The notes: generated by a model from the letters alone, not told the origin. Shown: positions 52,580-62,900, numbered from the stretch's first letter. The stretch is 64,000 bases of DNA from Winogradskyella flava (GCF_014243395.1 NZ_JACLCP010000002.1:248001-312000), one strand, 5' to 3'. Numbers and translations: made by a program.

Positions 52580-53164
52580 TTATAGTATCGGTTCAGTATG
52601 TTTTGGTAATACAATATCTTTATTGGCAATAAGCACGCCGTTTTCTTCTTTGGTATCTAGTATTCTCGTTTCATGACCTTTTTTAGCCAGGCGTTTACGA
52701 CAACGCTTCGTTAATAAAGGATCATCGTTAAAAAGTAAAGATTCCAATTTTATTTCCGATTTTGAATCCTCCTTTATGGTAGGAAATATTTGCTGCATTT
52801 GGTTGTAACGTCTATCATTACCAGGAACAAATGTATAAAATGTATATCTACCGTTTTCATCAGTCTTTACCCAACTTCTGTGAAAAACATAACGCTCATC
52901 TCCAGATCTTCTTAAATCAAAATCACCATTTTCATCTGGCTGCTCTATAAACAAGATAACATCCTTAGCTGGAGTAACACCATCATTTTGATAAACGATG
53001 CCTGTTAATTTTAACTTGTTGGTTTTTGATCTGTAATCAGGAATGGTATCTGTATTACTTAGTTGTGATTCTGCTCTATCATATATTGGACTAGTTTGGG
53101 CAGATACTACTTGGATTGCACTGTAAAAGCAAATAAGACAAAACGTTGTAATAAGATTTTTCAT
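52580..53164 (-). CDS. Intradiol-dioxygenase-fold exported protein, iron ligands apparently lost
   Basis: The ATG at 53164 gives a signal peptide (MKNLITTFCLICFYSAIQVV, ending SAQ). The 194-residue product has the beta-sandwich of intradiol dioxygenases: LTGIVYQNDGVTPAKDVILF and TDENGRYTFYTFVPG. In active enzymes two Tyr and two His bind iron, the His pair usually in an HxH-like stretch. Here the comparable region reads SEIKLESLLFNDD and has no His. A binding or structural role therefore seems more likely than oxygenase activity. Confidence 0.65.
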   Translation of the reverse strand: MKNLITTFCLICFYSAIQVVSAQTSPIYDRAESQLSNTDTIPDYRSKTNKLKLTGIVYQNDGVTPAKDVILFIEQPDENGDFDLRRSGDERYVFHRSWVKTDENGRYTFYTFVPGNDRRYNQMQQIFPTIKEDSKSEIKLESLLFNDDPLLTKRCRKRLAKKGHETRILDTKEENGVLIANKDIVLPKHTEPIL

Positions 53165-53642
53165 TTCGGCAATATGATTTGGGTTCGGACCAAAATTCCC
53201 CCAAAAATCTATGACAACAATAAAAATCTTATATATGTCCAATTTTTACGATAAATAGAAAAAAACAACGTAAATCTTCGATAAAATACATACTTGATTA
53301 TCAAATAATTATTAATATGATTTCTAATAAATTTCGAAATTTAGTTCTTTGAATTTGATAGTTGGTATAATATCTTAAAAAATGCATTTAGTTTAGGTGA
53401 TATGGACATCAAATAAAACAAAATGATTGATTTTTTGATAGAAAAACTACATAAAAAAGCGAAAAATGCACACATGTATTTCGTCGACTAAATATGCATT
53501 TTATCCAGTATTTACGCAGTTTATCCGTGTTTTATGCACTTAAAGTGTTAAAAAAAAATAGCCGAAAATGTACAATTTTGATTGTTTTTCTTATAATTTT
53601 ATATAGATTTGTCTCCATTAGACCGAATCTAAAACTAAAAAC
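53165..53642. other. Noncoding divergent region, very AT-rich
   Basis: The 478-nt gap lies between the dioxygenase-fold gene and the 163-residue protein, which are divergent. It has no convincing ORF. It contains four to five ATGCA/GCATTT-type runs (53382, 53467, 53492, 53528) and the near-repeat GCATTTTATCC/GCAGTTTATCC (53492 and 53517). The promoter at 53582-53611 lies at its right end. Confidence 0.45.
53582..53611 (+). promoter_or_regulatory. Promoter of the 163-residue exported protein
   Basis: TTG (53582-53584), 19 nt, TAGATTTG (53604-53611), an exact consensus match. The ATG at 53643 follows after 31 nt. Confidence 0.75.
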
Positions 53643-54134
53643 ATGAAAGCAAAACTTACTTTATTTGGTACATTTTTCTTCCTAATGCTGAGTATGGGTC
53701 ATGCCCAAGAAAATACCGTACAAGAAAAAGTCGTTACCGTAAAAAAGAAAAAAAAGCTATCTCAAAGCATTATTAGTGGTAATGTTAGAATATCAAAATA
53801 TCACAGTAGAGAACAATTGGACGCTATGTCTAAAGGAGAATTACTTGGTTTATATATAGAACGTATAGAAGTTATAATTAATATCTTACCTAATATTGCT
53901 TTCGCTACAAAACCAGGAGTTACTATGAAATCATTAGGAATTCCTGAAACAAAAGATAATAAAAAGGCCTTGGAAGACAATATTGAAGCGACTGATAATT
54001 ACTTTGAAAGTGCTGTAGAATTCCAAACCAAGATTTTGCCTTATTCTGACACAAACGATTTAATCGCCGCAATTTTGTTCTACGAATCTACGCTTAAAGC
54101 TTTGCATACATACAATGATTTTAAGGAGGATTAG
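53643..54134 (+). CDS. Exported protein of unknown function (163 aa)
   Basis: A signal peptide (to about residue 22, SMGHAQ) precedes a Lys-rich start (VTVKKKKKLSQ) and a mainly helical region (SREQLDAMSKGELLGLYIER, ALEDNIEATDNYFESAVEFQ). I do not recognise a family. It has its own promoter and a terminator, so it is a separate transcription unit before the surface-adhesin cluster. Confidence 0.7.
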   Translation: MKAKLTLFGTFFFLMLSMGHAQENTVQEKVVTVKKKKKLSQSIISGNVRISKYHSREQLDAMSKGELLGLYIERIEVIINILPNIAFATKPGVTMKSLGIPETKDNKKALEDNIEATDNYFESAVEFQTKILPYSDTNDLIAAILFYESTLKALHTYNDFKED

Positions 54135-54162
54135 TTAGTTCAAATAATTCGATAAATTAAAG

Positions 54163-54192
54163 ACCTCGTCCATTGTATGACGAGGTTTTTTA
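54163..54192 (+). terminator. Rho-independent terminator
   Basis: acctcgtc (54163-54170) and gacgaggt (54179-54186) form an 8-bp stem with an 8-nt loop, followed by TTTTTT. It ends the 163-residue gene 28 nt after its stop. Confidence 0.92.
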
Positions 54193-54320
54193 GTTAGTAA
54201 AAGTAAATAGTTATTGATATTGTTATCACACTTACAAACGTCAAACCAGTATAAAATGATAATTTATTTGTAGGAAAAATAATAATTTTTATAATAAATA
54301 ACGTATTTTATCGATATTTT

Positions 54321-54351
54321 TTGTGCTTCATAGGCTTAATTACTATGTTTG
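54321..54351 (+). promoter_or_regulatory. Promoter of the beta-helix protein gene
   Basis: TTG (54321-54323), 20 nt, TATGTTTG (54344-54351), an exact consensus match. The ATG at 54401 is 49 nt downstream. It may drive the whole adhesin cluster. Confidence 0.7.
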
Positions 54352-54400
54352 ATACTATAGCTATAATACCCCTTAATCTAAAATAATTGAATTAACTACT

Positions 54401-55723
54401 ATGAAAAAATTTATTCAAACCGCGCTATTTTTTCTGTTGACAGCTAGTTTGGGCTTTGCTCAACAAGAAAAAGGAATTACAGGTTACAGCAACTGGCTAA
54501 ATACCTGGACAGATTTTAAACCTAGTACTTTACGACATGGAGAGCCAACACAGATCTTAAGTGGCAAGATCTCCAAGGATACAAAATTACGCAAGAGAGA
54601 TGTTTATTTACTGTTAGGTGATGTCTTTGTTACAAATGATGCTACATTGACTATCGAACCTGGAACTATTATCCTCGGAGATTTTAAAACCAAAGGATCT
54701 CTTACCATTACCAAAGGTTCTAAAATAATTGCTAACGGTACTCAAACCGACCCTATCGTATTCACATCTAGTAGAAGCAACAAAAAACAAGGTGACTGGG
54801 GAGGCTTGTTCGTTCTTGGCGATGCTCCGTTAAATATCTTCGGTAATGTATCCTCATTAAACTACGGATTAGAAACATCATCAACTGAAAGTATTGCCTA
54901 TGGCGGTACAGATGTTGAAAGTAATTCAGGCATATTAAATTACATTAGAATTGAATTTGCAGGCAAGAGAACAAAAGAGTATGGTTATTTCAACGGGCTT
55001 ACACTTGCTGGTATAGGTAACAAAACTGTTGTAGAAAATGTAATGGTAAGCTATTGTGCAGGAAATTCCATCAATGTTATGGGAGGTACCACCATTTTAG
55101 AAAAAGTCGTATCCTACAGATCTAATCAAAACGATTACGAATTTAATTATGGTGCACAATCTCAATTGATTAATTCTCTCGCTATTAGATCTCCTTATAT
55201 TTCGAGTCCAACTGGCTCACGTTGCATTGTCGTTAAATCTTATGACATTAAAGAGGAGGCAGATACTTCGAAAAAGGAAACTTTCGTTAATGCAGAAAAC
55301 TTAACCCTTGTTACTATTTCTGAAGATTTAAAATCAGATATAAGCATGGGATTGGTACAAGAGGCCATTTATATTGGTGCTGATGTATCATTTTCTATAA
55401 ATAGAAGTGTAATTTCAGGTTTTTATCCTGCCGTCGTAATGGATAACATGATTCAACTTAATAATGAAAACCTTGAGAAGATTCAATTCACTAAAACATA
55501 CTTTAATAACTGTAAAGGAAACATTTATAGAAAAGGTTTCACCAATAATGACGATTTAGAAAGCTGGTACGGTAGCAGAGCTTTTGACAATTTATATGCC
55601 AAAGGTCCTGATGATGAAACATTTATTGATGCTAAAAATAGTCGCGACCCAGATTTTAGATTACAAGTAAATAGAATCATTGCGTCAAATGATTTCTTTG
55701 ATGATGATGACGATGACGATTAA
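54401..55723 (+). CDS. Exported right-handed beta-helix-like protein with poly-Asp tail
   Basis: The 440-residue protein has a signal peptide (SLGFAQ, residue 20). The body is a series of short repeating strands typical of a parallel beta-helix (LTIEPGTIILGDFKTKGSLT, GDWGGLFVLGDAPLN, LEKVVSYRSNQND), as in many surface-exposed Bacteroidota proteins. It ends in seven Asp residues immediately before the stop. No T9SS type A or B sorting domain is recognisable. It precedes the type B CTD protein by 67 nt and may share its transcript. Confidence 0.75.
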   Translation: MKKFIQTALFFLLTASLGFAQQEKGITGYSNWLNTWTDFKPSTLRHGEPTQILSGKISKDTKLRKRDVYLLLGDVFVTNDATLTIEPGTIILGDFKTKGSLTITKGSKIIANGTQTDPIVFTSSRSNKKQGDWGGLFVLGDAPLNIFGNVSSLNYGLETSSTESIAYGGTDVESNSGILNYIRIEFAGKRTKEYGYFNGLTLAGIGNKTVVENVMVSYCAGNSINVMGGTTILEKVVSYRSNQNDYEFNYGAQSQLINSLAIRSPYISSPTGSRCIVVKSYDIKEEADTSKKETFVNAENLTLVTISEDLKSDISMGLVQEAIYIGADVSFSINRSVISGFYPAVVMDNMIQLNNENLEKIQFTKTYFNNCKGNIYRKGFTNNDDLESWYGSRAFDNLYAKGPDDETFIDAKNSRDPDFRLQVNRIIASNDFFDDDDDDD

Positions 55724-55790
55724 AATTTAGACAAATTATTTAACCAAAATATGTAATCGCTTATAGATAAGAAAATTACACCTTACTAAG

Positions 55791-57260
55791 ATGCCCCTAA
55801 TCACTAACCTAAATAACCTACTTAAAGGATTACTGTGCCTTATTGTTTTTGCCTTGCAAAATCATACAGGCGCACAGGTAGTTATAGGTACACCTAATTT
55901 AGGTTTTAGTCAGGCATGTGCAAGCGATTCCTTTAATTCTTTCAATACCACTTTTGTTTTTTCTCCTGAGTCTTCATTGCAAAGTTCAAATCAATTTATA
56001 ATAGAACTATCTGATGCTAGTGGAGATTTTACCAATGCAACAACAGTTTATACATCATCAGCCGGATCGATAACGCAATCGCCAGCGACATTAAATTTTG
56101 ATATACCAGAAACCACTGCTGGTGAAGATTATAAGATTAGGATTGTAAGTACTGCTCCAGCTGCAACAAGCACACCATCAATGAGCTTTGCAGCTTATTA
56201 TAAGCTTCAAGATTCGCCGTTCACTATAAATAACCTAGTCTCAACTGGAGCCTATTGTACTGGTGGAAGTTATTTGCTATCCATCGATAATCCAGGTACA
56301 GGTAATAATGACTCACCTCTAAACTACCCTAGCTTAACTTTTAATTGGTATAAAGAGACGAGCGCAACGACTTCAGTGTTCGTAGCTAATGGCCCAACAT
56401 TGACCGTAAGTGAAGAGGGAACTTATTTTGTGGAAACTAATTATGGTACATGCACGTCCAATTCCTTTTCTAATCGTGTGACTATAAGTGAAGTGAGTAT
56501 ATCTGGCCAAGCAGATGCAACTATTGTATCGAGCTTAGGCAATCCATATTGCCCAGAACAAGGCTTAACAACATTAAGTACCATTGGAGGCCTAAGTTAT
56601 CAATGGTTTAAAGATGGCGTGGAGATTGAAAATGCCACAAACCAATCCTACCAAACTAACGAGTCGGGTGAATTCTCTGTTCAAGTGGATTTGGGAGATT
56701 GTTCGGCTTCAGGATCAATAGAATTGGTAAGTGAACTATTTGAAAGTGAAATTAATGTAAACGAAACTAACCAACTCTTCGAGGGAGAAACGCTAACAAT
56801 AGAGATCACCACTACAGCTGCAAATCCTGAGTTTACATGGTATTATAATGATGAAATAATCCCAGGTGCATCACAAAACACATATGATGCAACAGAGTTT
56901 GGAGATTATGAGGTAGTGATTACTGAAACTTCAGGCTGTAATGCTTCCATTATGTATCAGTTCACGATTCAGGAAGGCGTAGACCCTTTTCCCGATGTAG
57001 ATAAAATACCAAATATCATTAGTCCAAATGGAGATTTTACAAATGATACTTGGACATTACCATTAAAATACACGACAGGTACCAATACTGAAGTTGTCAT
57101 ATTAAATGAACAAGGTAAAGTTGTATTTCAAACTATGGACTATCAGAATAATTGGCCAATAGATGACTTAAACTTATCCGCTATCAATCAAGTATACTAT
57201 TATATCATCACGACCACTGATGGTAAAACAAAAAAAGGATCTATAACACTAATAAAATAG
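55791..57260 (+). CDS. Ig-like surface protein with T9SS type B sorting domain
   Basis: The 489-residue exported protein starts with a signal peptide (FALQNHTGAQ). Two or more Ig-like modules follow, with Cys-rich short repeats (STIGGLSYQWFKDGVEIENA; EFTWYYNDEIIPGASQNTYD). The last 90 or so residues form the gliding-motility-associated C-terminal (CHU_C, type B) domain: IPNIISPNGDFTNDTW, VVILNEQGKVVFQT, YYYIITTTDGKTKKGS. Such domains direct export by T9SS and usually need a PorP/SprF-like partner. The partner gene starts 2 nt after this stop. Confidence 0.85.
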   Translation: MPLITNLNNLLKGLLCLIVFALQNHTGAQVVIGTPNLGFSQACASDSFNSFNTTFVFSPESSLQSSNQFIIELSDASGDFTNATTVYTSSAGSITQSPATLNFDIPETTAGEDYKIRIVSTAPAATSTPSMSFAAYYKLQDSPFTINNLVSTGAYCTGGSYLLSIDNPGTGNNDSPLNYPSLTFNWYKETSATTSVFVANGPTLTVSEEGTYFVETNYGTCTSNSFSNRVTISEVSISGQADATIVSSLGNPYCPEQGLTTLSTIGGLSYQWFKDGVEIENATNQSYQTNESGEFSVQVDLGDCSASGSIELVSELFESEINVNETNQLFEGETLTIEITTTAANPEFTWYYNDEIIPGASQNTYDATEFGDYEVVITETSGCNASIMYQFTIQEGVDPFPDVDKIPNIISPNGDFTNDTWTLPLKYTTGTNTEVVILNEQGKVVFQTMDYQNNWPIDDLNLSAINQVYYYIITTTDGKTKKGSITLIK

Positions 57261-57261
57261 A

Positions 57262-59829
57262 ATGAAATTGAATCTTTTGATACTAACTATACTAATCTTT
57301 TCTGTACAGCTTGTCTGTTCTCAGGATACTGATGGTGTGGTGTCATTTGATTTACCTATTAGAAATTCTTTAATGTTTAATCGCTATGCTATAAATCCAA
57401 CATTTAGTTTTGTAAGAGAACAGCATAGATACATTAGCTTTAACAATAAACGTGAATGGGTTCAGTTTGATAATGCTCCTGAAACCCTTTTAGGAAGTTA
57501 TTCTGGGCGTTTTTCAGAAAATATTGGTGCTGGTATTGCTGCTTTTCAAAGAAATTATGGTGTATTAACAACATTTGGAGGTTTATTAAACTTCGCCTAC
57601 AATGTGAAGTTAAAGCAGAATACCAACCTTACGTTCGGCTTAAATGTTGGTGCTTATAAAAGTGGTATTAATACGTCTAACGTTGTCACTAATTTTGATG
57701 ATCCTTCATTGCAGAACGTGCCGGATAATTTTTTACTTACTGTAAATCCTGGAATTAATTTTGGTACAAAATTTTTAGATTTTGGTATTTCCATTAATAA
57801 TCTTGTTCTATATAATCTCGAAACCTCAACAATGATTGAGGACGATCCTATACAAGGTATCCAAGCCCATGTTATGCATACGGGTTATTTCGATGGCCGC
57901 GGTTTTTTCGAAGACACTAAATTCTCGGGGATAATTACATCAGAATTTAGAAAGGATGAAACTATTATTGGTGGTCTAGCTTCAATGATGGTTCCAAGTG
58001 GTATATGGTTTCAATTAGGCTATAACAACAGATATGGTGTATCAGGTGGTCTAGGGTTAAACGTTACTAAAAATATTGCACTAGAGTATAATATTGAGAA
58101 AGCAATTGGAGATTTAGTAGAATTTGGACCTTCACATGAAATTACCTTGGCCTACAGGTTTATACCTAGAAAAAGATTGGACTACAATGGCGATGAAGAA
58201 GTAAGTGGGCTTTTCAAAAAGAAAAAGAAGAAACTTATAGTGAAAGCGTCGGAGGCCGAACTTGCAGAGATAAGAGAAAGAGCTGCAGAACGAAGAGAAC
58301 AAGCGAAACTGGATAAAGATTCTCAAGCATTAGCTAAAAAAGAAGCTGAGGCGAAGGCGCTAGAAGAAGCTAAAGCCAAAGCACAAGAGGAAGCCGAAGA
58401 AAAAGCAAGGTTATTAGCAGAAGAAAGAGCTAAGCAAGAAACTGAAGCACAGGCTAAATTACTTGCAGAACAAAAAGCCAAAGCAGAAGCTGAGGAGAGC
58501 GCTAAACGGATAGCCGAGACAAGAGCCAGACTATTGGCAGAGCAAAAAGCTAAAGAAGAAGCCGAAGCACAGGCAAAGCAAATTGCCGAACAGAAAGCCA
58601 AGCAAGAAGCAGAAGAAAGGGCAAAGCAGTTGGCTGAACAACAAGCGAAAGCCGAAGCGGAAGCTAGAGCAAAACAGTTAGCAGAACAAAAAGCTAAGCA
58701 AGAGGCTGCTCTGCAAGCAAAATTATTGGAAGAGCAAAGAGCTAAAGATCTTGCAGAACAAAAAGCCAAAGAAGAAGCGGAAGCTAGAGCTAAACTATTA
58801 GCAGAACAAAAAGCACGAGAAGACGCTGAGGCGCAAGCCAAGTTATTAGCCGAACAAAAAGTTAAAGAAGAAGCGGAAGCTAGAGCACAACAATTGGCTG
58901 AACAAAAGGCTAAGGATGAAGCAGAAGCTAAAGCAAAGGCAGATTTAATTTCGAATCCAAATGATGCTATCGGCAAATCAATGCTCGCTATAACAAAAGA
59001 AGCAGATAGCGCCAATGCCGCTCAGACTGATCTTTTAAAACAATTTGATGATATCGTTGAGATAAAAAATAAAGATCTCAAGGATTTAAAAGAAGAGAAT
59101 GATCTAAGTGAGCAAGGTATTGCTGTGCAACCTAAACCATTTAAAAGTGTAACCGCAGAAAACAATAAATTAAATGCGATTAAGTCAAGTTTAGAAGATG
59201 CTATAAAATCACGTGATGAGAAAATTGACGAATTAAAATCGCTATATGAGCAGAGAACCAGAATTAAAGAGACCGAACTAGATGAAGTGAGTCTCTTTTA
59301 CAAGGACAAAATTAAACGCTTAACACAAGAACAATTAAAAAGTGTCAAGGTAAAAGAGCAACTAGAGGCGAAACTAGAAACCATTAGAGTAGCAACAGAA
59401 TTTGAAAAAAGAAGAAGAATAAAACGTGCTGCCTATACTAATGAAGAAGATAGATATGCTCAAGATAGAGCCATATTGCAGAATATAAAAAGAACAACAC
59501 AGTTAGCAGATACACCATACACGTCAGATGATTTTGATTTTGGTGAAGCACAAGGTGACAACATTCAAATTTTAAAGAATGTTAAGAACGTAGAAAGCGG
59601 TTACTACTTAATCATAGCTGTACATAGCGATGTTAAGAAACGAAACGATTTCGTGAAAAAAGTAATGGCTTCTGGACGTAGTGATGTAGATTTCTTTTTT
59701 GATGTTAATACAAGTAAGTACTATATCTATTATGATAAATATAAAGATATAGGACAAGCCAATAGTGCTATGTCATCAAAAGGTAACAGACCGTATAATA
59801 TTAATATGACCCTCGTGAAAATAGAATAG
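57262..59829 (+). CDS. PorP/SprF-family membrane protein with coiled-coil and SPOR-like C-terminus
   Basis: The 855-residue protein has a signal peptide (VQLVCSQ, residue 20). Residues 21-305 are the PorP/SprF barrel (RYAINPTFSF, HEITLAYRFIP). A Lys-rich linker (FKKKKKK) leads to an Ala/Glu/Lys/Gln-rich 16-residue repeat at 356-562 that should form a long coiled coil. A further charged coiled region (600-745) precedes residues 778-853, which resemble a SPOR domain (GYYLIIAVHSDVKKRNDFVK). PorP/SprF proteins help type B CTD cargo through T9SS. The extension is about 550 residues longer than the usual 300-340 and may reach across the periplasm to peptidoglycan (inference). Confidence 0.83.
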   Translation: MKLNLLILTILIFSVQLVCSQDTDGVVSFDLPIRNSLMFNRYAINPTFSFVREQHRYISFNNKREWVQFDNAPETLLGSYSGRFSENIGAGIAAFQRNYGVLTTFGGLLNFAYNVKLKQNTNLTFGLNVGAYKSGINTSNVVTNFDDPSLQNVPDNFLLTVNPGINFGTKFLDFGISINNLVLYNLETSTMIEDDPIQGIQAHVMHTGYFDGRGFFEDTKFSGIITSEFRKDETIIGGLASMMVPSGIWFQLGYNNRYGVSGGLGLNVTKNIALEYNIEKAIGDLVEFGPSHEITLAYRFIPRKRLDYNGDEEVSGLFKKKKKKLIVKASEAELAEIRERAAERREQAKLDKDSQALAKKEAEAKALEEAKAKAQEEAEEKARLLAEERAKQETEAQAKLLAEQKAKAEAEESAKRIAETRARLLAEQKAKEEAEAQAKQIAEQKAKQEAEERAKQLAEQQAKAEAEARAKQLAEQKAKQEAALQAKLLEEQRAKDLAEQKAKEEAEARAKLLAEQKAREDAEAQAKLLAEQKVKEEAEARAQQLAEQKAKDEAEAKAKADLISNPNDAIGKSMLAITKEADSANAAQTDLLKQFDDIVEIKNKDLKDLKEENDLSEQGIAVQPKPFKSVTAENNKLNAIKSSLEDAIKSRDEKIDELKSLYEQRTRIKETELDEVSLFYKDKIKRLTQEQLKSVKVKEQLEAKLETIRVATEFEKRRRIKRAAYTNEEDRYAQDRAILQNIKRTTQLADTPYTSDDFDFGEAQGDNIQILKNVKNVESGYYLIIAVHSDVKKRNDFVKKVMASGRSDVDFFFDVNTSKYYIYYDKYKDIGQANSAMSSKGNRPYNINMTLVKIE
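58327..58947 (+). repeat. 48-bp coding minisatellite (16-residue repeat)
   Basis: Within the PorP/SprF gene, codons 356-562 repeat with a 16-residue period, consensus KAKEEAEARAKLLAEQ. About 11 near-copies are visible, and one 8-residue half-unit (RAKDLAEQ) breaks the phase near residue 493. Repeats of this size can change copy number by slippage, and would alter the coiled-coil length. Confidence 0.8.
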
Positions 59830-59848
59830 TAAATATGTTAAGCAAGTT

Positions 59849-59882
59849 CTTCACGTTTTCATTGCCCCATGAAAAAGTGAGG
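59849..59882 (+). promoter_or_regulatory. Intercistronic hairpin before the giant adhesin
   Basis: TTTTCAT (59856-59862) and ATGAAAA (59869-59875) pair with a 6-nt loop. The stem extends through CTTCAC and GTGAGG after one mismatch. No U-run follows, so termination is unlikely to be complete; mRNA processing or partial readthrough are possible roles. Confidence 0.5.
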
Positions 59883-59902
59883 AAGTAAAACAACAAAATA
59901 TC

Positions 59903-62900
59903 ATGAAAAAACCTACTTTTTCAAGAATAGCAATTGTTATGGTAACGATGTGTCTATTTATGACCTCGTTTGCACAAAATGTTGTTCCATTCTCACCGCG
60001 CTACGATCAAGCGATAAAAGGCGATATGCTTTTAATCGGTAATAGTAACGTTGGTTTACACCCTACTGACCCCTATAATGGAAACCAAACTAATGATAAT
60101 GCCGATGCCGCAGTTTATGTAGATATTGATGGTGATCCAACAACATTTAACTCTAGTAGCGCCAACTTAGACGTTCCTAGTGATTTAAATTGCTATCAAA
60201 TTGTATATGCTGGTTTATACTGGAGTGCCGTAGTTAATGGCACAGAACCTATTAGTGACATAAAGTTTAAAGTCCCAGGAGGTTCCTATTTAGATATTAG
60301 TGGTACGGAAATTTATTATCAAAATGCAGCAAATAACAATAATTCGAACACTTATGCCTATTATCATAACGTTACAGATATTCTAACAGCTTTACCAGAT
60401 CCTGAAGGTACTTATACTGTGGCTAACATATCAACCTTGGTTGGTCCAAAGCCAAATGCTGAAGGCTTATCAGCAGGTTGGTCATTATTCGTGGTTTATG
60501 AAGATCCTCTTTTACCTAGTAAGTACATAACATCATTTGATGGTTTTACTAAAATCACCAGTGTTATAAATGAAACATTTCCAGTTTCGGGATTTACCAC
60601 CATTCCAACAGGTCCAGTTAGAGCTAAATTTGCTTTTAGTACTATTGAAGGTGATAGAGGCTATACAGGTGATTACCTGAGGCTTAACGGAACAACTATA
60701 AGTGCAACCAACGACGCTGGTAATTTGATCAGACCAGGTAATAACTTTTTTAACAGTTCTGTTTCAGATATAGATTACACTACAAATACGTCGGAACTAT
60801 TCCTGGACAGAACACCTAATAGTACCAACACATTAGGATTTGATGCTGGTATCATAAATATTCCAAACCCTGGAAATTCATTGATTGCCAATGGTGCAAC
60901 TACAGCCGACATTAGTTTAGGAAGTAATTTGGATATCTATTACTATTACTTCAGTGCATTTGCTATTGAAATTATTGCTCCGAATATTGTATTAACAAAA
61001 ATTGTTGAAGATGATATGGGCAATGATATTGGAGGACAACTTGTAGATTTAGGCGATCCTCTAACCTACATTATAGGTTTTCAAAACAATGGTAACGATG
61101 ACGCTACAAATTTGACGATAAGGGATATTTTACCAATTAATATTTTATATGATCATCCTACCGATTTAGTATTACCTGCAGGAGTTACGGTTCAAAGTTA
61201 CAATCCAACTACACGAGAACTAGTGTTTGATATTGATGAGTCTCTTGTTGAGGAAAATGATCCTGTTTATGAAATACGTATTAATGCAAGAGTAGTTGAT
61301 GAATGTGGACAATTGGCAGATGCTTGTTCCAATATCATCAACAATCAAGCTTATGCGACCTACCAAGGTACTATAAACCCAGATTTCACAATAACAGATG
61401 ACCCTAGTGTCAATAGTAATACAGGGTGTTTATTAACACCTCAAGCCACAAATTTCTTAGCTGATCTAGACTGTACATTTGAAGAAAATGAAATCCTTTG
61501 TGGAGAAAGTCTAGAATTAACAGCAGCTAATGGGTATGATTCTTATTCATGGTCTACAAGTCCAACGGGAACGCCAGTCATTGGAACAACCCAAACCATT
61601 ACAGTAACACAAACGGGAACTTACTATTCATTCAATACGGCGATTGCGCCATGTCAATCTATTGAGCAGCAATACAACGTGCAACTCTTTGGAGGTGACA
61701 TAACTAATCCTGTGATACCGTACGCAGACGAAGTGGTAACATGTCCTAACGATGGAAAATTATTGCCTAACATATTTTTATGTGGTATTAATGATTCAAG
61801 ATTAATTGAAACTAACATTTCAGATTCAACATCAATAATATGGGAACAATTAGATGAATCTAGTTGCTCGGCAGTAACAGATCCAGATTGTGCGAATGAA
61901 GATGCAGCGTGTACCTGGAATAACGTTGGTAATGGCTCAAGTTTCTTGGCAGATACCTCAGGTCAATTCCGATTAACGATTAATTATCCTGGAGGATGTT
62001 TTAATCAATTCTATTTTAATGTTTATCAAAATTTATTAGAACCAACAGTCGTATCTACAGACATTATATGTACTACAAATGGTAGCATTACTGTAAATGA
62101 TGTACCGTCGGGTTACGAATACAGTATTGATGGTACAAATTATCAGACAAGCAATATATTTTCTGTTAATGTAGCTGGAACCTATTCTGTTTATGTAAGA
62201 CAGATTGGAGTGCCAACTAATCCTTGTGTATTTTCTGTGCCAGATGTACTAATTAGAGATAGGGATTTTACAGTAACATCCACAGTGTCACAACCATTAT
62301 GCTTTGGTGATAAAGGAAACATTACATTAGCAGCAAATGATGTTGACCCTCAATATACATTTACAATAAGTGAAAGTGGAACAATAGTGAATACTGTTGG
62401 ACCAGTTGTGGATAATACTTACGCTTTCGACAGTATAAATCCTGGAACATATACGGTTACTGTTGAAACTGAAAATGGATGTCTATATTCTGAAGATGTA
62501 ACCATAGTTGAACCTCCATTATTAACAGTTACTGCTGCACTTACAACACCATTAAGTTGTACTGATGGTGAGATTACCATCTATGCAGAAGGTGGTACAC
62601 CACCATATTACTATTTTATAAATAGTACGACTGATTTTCAATCCGTCCCCGAAGTTGTTGTCACGGCTCCTGGTATTTATGATATTACTGTAGTAGATGC
62701 CAACAACTGTAGTTCGAGTACCACTATTACAGTTGATGATTTTCTTGCTCCAGAATTCACCATAGACACTACTGATATTCTATGTGGTGGAACGGGTGAT
62801 ACAGGCACAATTGCAGTCAACATTACCAATCCTAATGGAAATAGTATTGCATATAGTATAGATGGAGGATCTACATTTACAAACTCATCTGTTTTTACTG

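Noticed and set aside
53382..53545. ATGCA and GCATTT runs as a CRISPR-like array
   Set aside because: The spacing is irregular and the units are only 5-11 bp; no cas genes or spacers of constant size are present.
58323..59015. A 230-codon ORF on the minus strand inside the PorP/SprF gene
   Set aside because: It is the antisense shadow of the Ala/Glu/Lys-rich repeat and its product is low-complexity Ala/Ser/Leu/Cys; the plus-strand frame has a barrel, signal peptide and conserved domains.
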